Shown: piece after piece, positions 57,901 to 64,000 of the stretch
Layout of the letters: each line of letters opens with the position of its first letter
How positions within the stretch are numbered: the first letter of the stretch is position 1
NCBI RefSeq assembly: GCF_029227915.1
Contig: NC_079879.1
Location: forward strand, 1,116,001-1,180,000
Reading direction: 5' to 3'
From: Hydractinia symbiolongicarpus
Taxonomy: Eukaryota > Cnidaria > Hydrozoa > Anthoathecata > Hydractiniidae
DNA length: 64,000 nt
Notes under the pieces: generated by a model
What the model was told of the DNA's origin: nothing
Databases searched by the model: none
Seen by the model: the letters and a program-made list of their open reading frames with translations, nothing else
Made by a program: the position numbers and the translations under genes

Positions 57901-59500
57901 ACAAAAATGTTTTCATTTTTGATGAGACGCTGAATAAAAGAAGTTTAATCTCCGGCAAACGAAAACCCGCGATTTTCCGTATGTCATGGACTCGGCCCGT
58001 ATAGTCAAATGTATACAAAAAAGTACCCAGGGAGTAAACTCATTTCCCGAACGATTCTTTAAATTATTTTTTCACCACTAAAACGCATGAGACTTGTAGT
58101 TGTCAAAAATGATTACATTTTTGATGAGACGCTGAATAAAAGGATTTTAATCGCCGGCAAACGAAAACCCGCGATTTCCCGTACATCCCGGACTCGGCCC
58201 GTATAGTCGAATGTATACAAAGAAAGTACCCAGGGAGTAAACTGATTTCCCGAACGATTCTTTAAATTTTTTTTCACCACTAAAACGCATGAGACTTGTA
58301 GTTTACAAAAATATTTTCATTTTTGATGAGACGCTGAATAAAAGAAGTTTAATCGCCGGCAAACGAAAACCCGCGATTTCCCGTATATCCCGGACTCGGC
58401 CCGCATAGTCGAATGTATACAAAGAAAGTATCCAGCGAGTAAACTGATTTCCCGAACGATTCTTTAAATTTTTTTTCACCACTAAAACGCATGAGACTTG
58501 TAGTTTACAAAAATGTTTTCATTTTTGATGAGACGCTGAATAAAAGAAGTTTAATCGCCGGCAAACAAAAACCCGCGATTTTCCGTATATCATGGACTCG
58601 GCCCGTATAGTCAAATGTATACAAAGAAAGTACCCAGGGAGTAAACTCATTTCCCGAACGATTCTTTAAATTATTTTTTCTCCACTAAAACGCATGAGAC
58701 TTGTAGTTTTCAAAAATGATTACATTTTTGATGAGACGCTGAATAAAACGATTTTAATCGCCGGCAAACGAAAACCCGCGATTTCCCGTAAATCCCGCGC
58801 CTGGCCCGTATAGTCGAATGGATACAAAGAAAGTACTCAGTCAGTAAATTGATTTCCCGAACGATTCTTTAAATTATTTTTTCACCGCTAAAACGCATGA
58901 GACTTGTAGTTTACAAAAATTTTTTCATTTTTGATGAGACGCTGAATAAAAGAAGTTTAAACGCCGGCAAACGAAAACCCGCGATTTTCCGTATATCATG
59001 GACTCGGCCTGTATAGTCAAATGTATAGAAAGAAAGTACCCAGGGAGAAAACTCATTTCCCGAACGATTTTTTAAATTATTTTTTCACCACTAAAACGCA
59101 TGAGACTTGTAGTTTACAAAAATGTTTTCATTTTTGATGAGACGCTGAATAAAAGAAGTTTAATCGCCGGCAAACGAAAACCCGCGATTTTCCGTATATC
59201 GTGGACCCGGCCCGTATAGTCAAATGTATACAAAGAAAGTACCCAGGGAGTAAACTCATTTCCCGAACGATTCTTTAAATTATTTTTTCACCACTAAAAC
59301 GCATGAGACTTGTAGTTTTCAAAAATGATTACATTTTTGATGAGACGCTGAATAAAAGGATTTTAATCGCCGGCAAACGAAAACCCGCGATTTCCCGTAA
59401 ATCCCGGGCCTGACCCGTATAGTCGAATGGATACAAAGAAAGTACTCAGTCAGTAAATTGATTTCCCGAACGATTCTTTAAATTATTTTTTCACCACTAA
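54981..59500 (+). repeat. Dimer-based array marked by 'gattacat' monomers
   Basis: 'gattacatttttgatgagac' monomers occur at 55071, 55477, 55679, 56085, 56491, 56896, 57706 (as 'tattacat'), 58111, 58718 and 59327. Spacings are 406, 202, 406, 406, 405, 810, 405, 607 and 609 bp, whole multiples of the monomer and most often two. Between them stand 'tagtttac' monomers with 'tatatcatggactcgg', or 'gtcgaatggatac' ends. Larger shifts of 1,014, 1,217 and 1,215 bp also fit some landmarks, so dimers are nested in 5- and 6-monomer blocks. Confidence 0.82.
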
Positions 59501-59821
59501 AACGCATGAGACTTGTAGTTTACAAAAATATTTTCATTTTTGATGAGACGCTAATAAAAGAAGTTTAATCGCCGGCAAACGAAAACCCGCGATTTTCCGT
59601 ATATCATGGACTCGGCCTGTATAGTCAAATGTATACAAAGAAAGTACCCATGGAATAAACTCATTTTCTGAATGATTTTTGAAATTATTTTTTCACCATT
59701 AAATCGCATGAGACTTGTAGTTTTCAAAAATGATTTCATTTTTGATGAGACGCTGAATAAAAGGAGTTTAATCTCCGGCAAACGAAAACCCGCGATTACC
59801 CGTAGGTCCCAGACCCGGCCC
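59501..59821 (+). repeat. Monomers preceding the 2,431-bp unit
   Basis: One and a half monomers: 'gacgctaataaaag' (1 base shorter than 'gacgctgaataaaag') and the 'gtacccatggaataaac', 'caccattaaatcgcatg' type. The same pair recurs at about 61730-62060 (shift 2,228 bp) and at the window end from about 63805. Confidence 0.78.
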
Positions 59822-62252
59822 GTATAGTCAAAAGTATACAAAGAAAGTACGCAGGGAGTAAACTCATTTCCCGAACGATTCTTTAAATTATTACTTCACC
59901 ACTAAAACGCATGAGACTTGTAGTTTTCACAAATGTTTTCATTCTTGAAAAGACGCTAAAAAAAAAAAGTTTAATCGCGGGCAAACGAAAACCCGAGATT
60001 TCCCGAAAATCCCGGGCTTGGCCCCTATAGTCAAAAGTACACAAAGAAAGTACCCAGGCAGTAAACTCATTTTTGGAACGTTTTTTTGAATTATTTTTTC
60101 ACCACTATAACGCATGAGACTTGTAGTTTTCAAAAATGTTTTCATTTTTGATGGGACGCTGAATAAAAGAAGTTTAATCGTCGGCAAACGAAAACCCGCG
60201 ATTTTCCGTATATCACGGACTCGGCCCGTATAGTCAAAAGTATACAAAGAAAGTACCCAGGGAGTTAACTCATTTCCCGAACGATTTTTTAAATTATTTT
60301 TTCACCACTAAAACGCACGAGACTTGTAGTTTACAAAAATATTTTCATTTTTGATGAGACGCTAATAAAAGAAGTTTAATCGCCGGCAAACGAAAACCCG
60401 CGATTTTCCGTATATCATGGACTCGGCCTGTATAGTCGAATGTATACAAAGAAAGTACCCAGGGAGTAAACTGATTTCCCAAACGATTCTTTAAATTTTT
60501 TTTAACAACTAAAACGCATGAGACTTGTAGTTTACAAAAATATTTTCATTTTTGATGAGACGCTGAGTAAAAGAAGTTTAATCGCCAGCAAACGAAAACC
60601 CGCGATTTTCCCTATATCACGGACTCGGCCCGTATAGTCAAAAGTATACAAAGAAAGTACCTAGGGAGTAAACTCATTTCCCGAACGATTTTTTAAATTA
60701 TTTTTTCACCACTAATACGCACGAGACTTTTAGTTTTCAAAAATGATTTCATTTTTGATGAGACGCTGAATAAAAGGAGTTTAATCTCCAGCAAACGAAA
60801 ACCCGCGATTTCCCGTAGGTCCCGGACCGGGCCCGTATAATAAAAAGTATACAAAGAAAGTACGCAGGGAGTAAACTCATTTCCCGAACGATTCTTTAAA
60901 TTATTATTTCACCACTAAAACGCATGAGACTTGTAGTTTTCAAAAATGTTTTCATTTTTGATGGGACGCTGAATAAAAGAAGTTTAATCGCCGGCAAACG
61001 AAAACCCGCGATTTTCCGTATATCACGGACTCGGCCCGTATAGTCAAAAGTATACAAAGAAAGTACCCAGGGAGTTAACTCATTTCCCGAACGATTTTTT
61101 AAATTATTTTTTCACCACTAAAACGCACGAGACTTGTAGTTTTCAAAAATGATTTCATTTTTGATGAGACGCTGAATAAAAGGAGTTTAATCGCCGGCAA
61201 ACGAAAACCCGCGATTTCCCGTATATCCCGGACTCGGCCCGCATAGTCGAATGTATACAAAGTAAGTACGCAGGGAGTAAACTGATTTCCCGAAGGATTC
61301 TTTAAATTTTTTTTCACCACTAAAACGCATGAGACTTGTAGTTTACAAAAATGTTTTCATTTTTGATGAGACGATAATAAAAGAAGTTTAATCGCCGGCA
61401 AACGAAAACCCGCGATTTTCCGTATATCATGGACCCGGCCCGTATAGTCAAATGTATACAAAGAAAGTACCCAGGGAGTAAACTCATTTCCCGAACGATT
61501 CTTTAAATTATTTTTTCACCACTAAAACGCATGAGACTTGTAGTTTTCAAAAATGATTACATTTTTGATGAGACGCTGAATAAAAGGATTTTAATCGCCC
61601 GCAAACGAAAACCCGCGATTTCCCGTAAATCCCGGGCCTGGCCCGTATAGTCGAATGGATACAAAGAAAGTACTCAGTCAGTAAATTGATTTCCCGAACG
61701 ATTCTTTAAATTATTTTTTCACCACTAAAACGCATGAGACTTGTAGTTTACAAAAATATTTTCATTTTTGATGAGACGCTAATAAAAGAAGTTTAATCGC
61801 CGGCAAACGAAAACCCGCGATTTTCCGTATATCATGGACTCGGCCTGTATAGTCAAATGTATACAAAGAAAGTACCCATGGAATAAACTCATTTTCTGAA
61901 TGATTTTTGAAATTATTTTTTCACCATTAAATCGCATGAGACTTGTAGTTTTCAAAAATGATTTCATTTTTGATGAGACGCTGAATAAAAGGAGTTTAAT
62001 CTCCGGCAAACGAATACCCGCGATTACCCGTAGGTCCCGGACCCGGCCCGTATAGTCAAAAGTATACAAAGAAAGTACCCAGGGAGAAAACTCATTTCCC
62101 GAACGATTTTTTAAATTATTTTTTCACCACTAAAACGCATGAGACTTGTAGTTTTTAAAAATGATTTCATTTTTGATGAGACGCTGAATAAAAGGAGTTT
62201 AATCGCCGGCAAACGAAAACCCGCGATTTCCCGTAAATCCCGGACTCGGCCT
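59822..62252 (+). repeat. 2,431-bp (12-monomer) HOR, copy 1
   Basis: Starts 'gtatagtcaaaag' then 'gtacgcaggg' and 'taaattattacttcacc'. Landmarks: g-type monomer with an 11-A run and 'gtagttttcacaaatg', h, 'ttttttttaacaactaaaacg' (60491-60512), 'caccactaatacgcacg', 'gtataataaaaag' and 'ggagttaactc'. They recur 2,431-2,432 bp later, except in the two monomers at about 60121-60430, which differ from copy 2. Confidence 0.86.
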
Positions 62253-63850
62253 GTATAGTCAAAAGTATACAAAGAAAGTACGCAGGGAGTAAACTCATTT
62301 CCCGAACGATTCTTTAAATTATTACTTCACCACTAAAACGCATGAGACTTGTAGTTTTCACAAATGTTTTCATTCTTGAAAAGACGCTAAAAAAAAAAAG
62401 TTTAATCGCGGGCAAACGAAAACCCGAGATTTCCCGAAAATCCCGGGCTTGGCCCCTATAGTCAAAAGTACACAAAGAAAGTACCCGGGCAGTAAACTCA
62501 TTTTTGGAACGTTTTTTTGAATTATTTTTTCACCACTATAACGCATGAGACTTGTAGTTTTCAAAAATGTTTTCATTTTTGATGGGACGCTGATTAGAAG
62601 AAGTTTAATCGCCGGCAAACGAAAACCCGCCATTTTCCGTATATCACGGACTCGGCCCGTATAGTCAAATGTATACAAAGAAAGTACCCAGGGAGTAAAC
62701 TCATTTCCCGAACGATTTTTTAAATTATTTTTTTACCACTAAAACGCATGAGACTTGTAGTTTTCAAAAATGATTTCATTTTTGATGAGACGCTGAATAA
62801 AAGGAGTTTAATCGCCGGCAAACGAAAACCCGCGATTTCCCGTATATCCCGGACTCGGCCCGTATAGTCGAATGTATACAAAGAAAGTACCCAGGGAGTA
62901 AACTGATTTCCCAAACGATTCTTTAAATTTTTTTTAACAACTAAAACGCATGAGACTTGTAGTTTACAAAAATATTTTCATTTTTGATGAGACGCTGAGT
63001 AAAAGAAGTTTAATCGCCGGCAAACGAAAACCCGCGATTTTCCCTATATCACGGACTCGGCCCGTATAGTCAAAAGTATACAAAGAAAGTACCCAGGGAG
63101 TAAACTCATTTCCCGAACGATTTTTTAAATTATTTTTTCACCACTAATACGCACGAGACTTGTAGTTTTCAAAAATGATTTCATTTTTGATGAGACGCTG
63201 AATAAAAGGAGTTTAATCTCCAGCAAACGAAAACCCGCGATTTCCCGTAGGTCCCGGACCGGGCCCGTATAATAAAAAGTATACAAAGAAAGTACGCAGG
63301 GAGTAAACTCATTTCCCGAACGATTCTTTAAATTATTATTTCACCACTAAAACGCATGAGACTTGTAGTTTTCAAAAATGTTTTCATTTTTGATGGGACG
63401 CTGAATAAAAGAAGTTTAATCGCCGGCAAACGAAAACCCGCGATTTTCCGTATATCACGGACTCGGCCCGTATAGTCAAAAGTATACAAAGAAAGTACCC
63501 AGGGAGTTAACTCATTTCCCGAACGATTTTTTAAATTATTTTTTCACCACTAAAACGCACGAGACTTGTAGTTTTCAAAAATGATTTCATTTTTGATGAG
63601 ACGCTGAATAAAAGGAGTTTAATCGCCGGCAAACGAAAACCCGCGATTTCCCGTATATCCCGGACTCGGCCCGCATAGTCGAATGTATACAAAGTAAGTA
63701 CGCAGGGAGTAAACTGATTTCCCGAACGATTCTTTAAATTTTTTTTCACCACTAAAAGGCATGAGACTTGTAGTTTACAAAAATGTTTTCATTTTTGATG
63801 AGACGCTAATAAAAGAAGTTTAATCGCCGGCAAACGAAAACCCGCGATTT
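62253..63850 (+). repeat. 2,431-bp HOR, copy 2 (cut short)
   Basis: Matches copy 1 at a shift of 2,431 bp, then 2,432 bp by 63531. Near 63850 it departs from copy 1, going to 'gtacccatggaataaac' where copy 1 has 'gtacccagggagtaaac'. It is therefore about eight monomers long, with later monomers of the unit missing. Confidence 0.84.
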
Positions 63851-64000
63851 TCCGTATATCATGGACTCGGCCTGTATAGTCAAATGTATACAAAGAAAGT
63901 ACCCATGGAATAAACTCATTTTCTGAATGATTTTTGAAATTATTTTTTCACCATTAAATCGCATGAGACTTGTAGTTTTCAAAAATGATTTCATTTTTGA
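63851..64000 (+). repeat. Array continues to the window edge
   Basis: Last partial monomer of the 'caccattaaatcgcatg' type, cut at 'catttttga'. The array clearly continues beyond the window. Confidence 0.9.

Larger units (their letters stand above)
1..64000 (+). repeat. Tandem satellite array, ~203-bp monomer with higher-order repeats
   Basis: The anchor 'acgcatgagacttgtag' (or a close variant) recurs at 71, 274, 477, 680, 883, 1086 and 1289, exactly 203 bp apart. It continues at about that spacing to the last base, always on the plus strand. About 315 monomers fit in the window. Neighbouring monomers differ at many positions, while monomers several units apart can be nearly identical, which is the signature of higher-order repeat organisation. 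I found no inserted mobile element, inverted monomer or unique spacer. Seen directly: period, orientation and block identity. Inference: centromeric, pericentromeric or other heterochromatic satellite of a eukaryote. Species and chromosomal position cannot be read from the sequence. Confidence 0.97.

Noticed and set aside
1-64000. CRISPR array or other prokaryotic repeat locus
   Set aside because: There are no unique spacers between short repeats. The full ~203-bp unit is repeated, with no adjacent cas genes and no bacterial genes at all.
1-64000. Transposon or LTR origin of the repeat units
   Set aside because: I saw no terminal inverted repeats, target-site duplications, LTR ends or reverse transcriptase or transposase fragments. 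The small dyads are inside the monomer.
1-64000. Telomeric or subtelomeric repeats
   Set aside because: No short telomere-type repeat runs such as tttaggg, ttaggg or ttagg were noticed on either strand.

Overview
The whole 64 kb window is a single head-to-tail tandem satellite array. The monomer is about 203 bp, giving roughly 315 copies, all in the same orientation. I see no protein-coding gene, RNA gene, transposon, CRISPR array or other unique sequence between the ends. Many short open frames of 60-134 codons exist on both strands, but each is the same monomer read in a particular frame, so none is called as a gene. The sequence runs off both window edges still inside the array, so the true array is longer.

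This kind of DNA belongs to a eukaryotic nuclear genome, most likely centromeric or pericentromeric heterochromatin, or else a large subtelomeric or knob-type satellite block. I cannot name the species. The monomer's style loosely reminds me of plant satellites, but that is a low-confidence impression and an animal source is not excluded.

Monomer architecture, numbered from the 'tacaaag' boundary used here: an AT-rich part (about offsets 41-140) with T-runs and a 22-bp dyad around 'tcaaaaatg...catttttga' (offsets 91-112); then a GC- and CpG-rich part (about 141-190) with gccggc, cccgcg and cccggg and a small dyad cgggcc-t-ggcccg; then a variable linker around 'gtcgaatgca'. About 12 CpG dinucleotides occur per monomer. 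Monomer subtypes differ by point changes, many at CpG positions, and by a few short indels.

Layout. 1-7.6 kb: eight subtypes (a-h here) in overlapping higher-order repeats (HORs), including a 1,218-bp hexamer, a 1,623-bp octamer and a 2.9-kb duplicated block carrying an out-of-register junction. 8.0-12.9 kb: a 2,433-bp unit twice. 12.9-15.6 kb: mixed monomers. 15.6-22.5 kb: three near-identical copies of a 2.43-kb unit, the middle one two monomers shorter. 22.5-33.4 kb: mixed monomers with 1,421/1,015-bp and 809-bp tandem blocks, plus a segment at 31.2-32.7 kb that resembles 21.9-23.4 kb. 33.4-52 kb: nested HORs of 2,026, 2,429, 1,821, 1,218, 1,009 and 1,219 bp. 52-53.6 kb: mixed monomers with a second out-of-register junction. 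53.6-59.5 kb: mostly dimer-based (405/406 bp) organisation. 59.8-64 kb: a 2,431-bp (12-monomer) unit, once in full and once cut by the window end.

Nothing here works as a gene set. The biology is array evolution by unequal exchange or similar block amplification, and possibly chromatin or centromere function. Block boundaries were read by eye and are good to about +/-30 bp. Sizes come from coordinate differences between matching landmarks.
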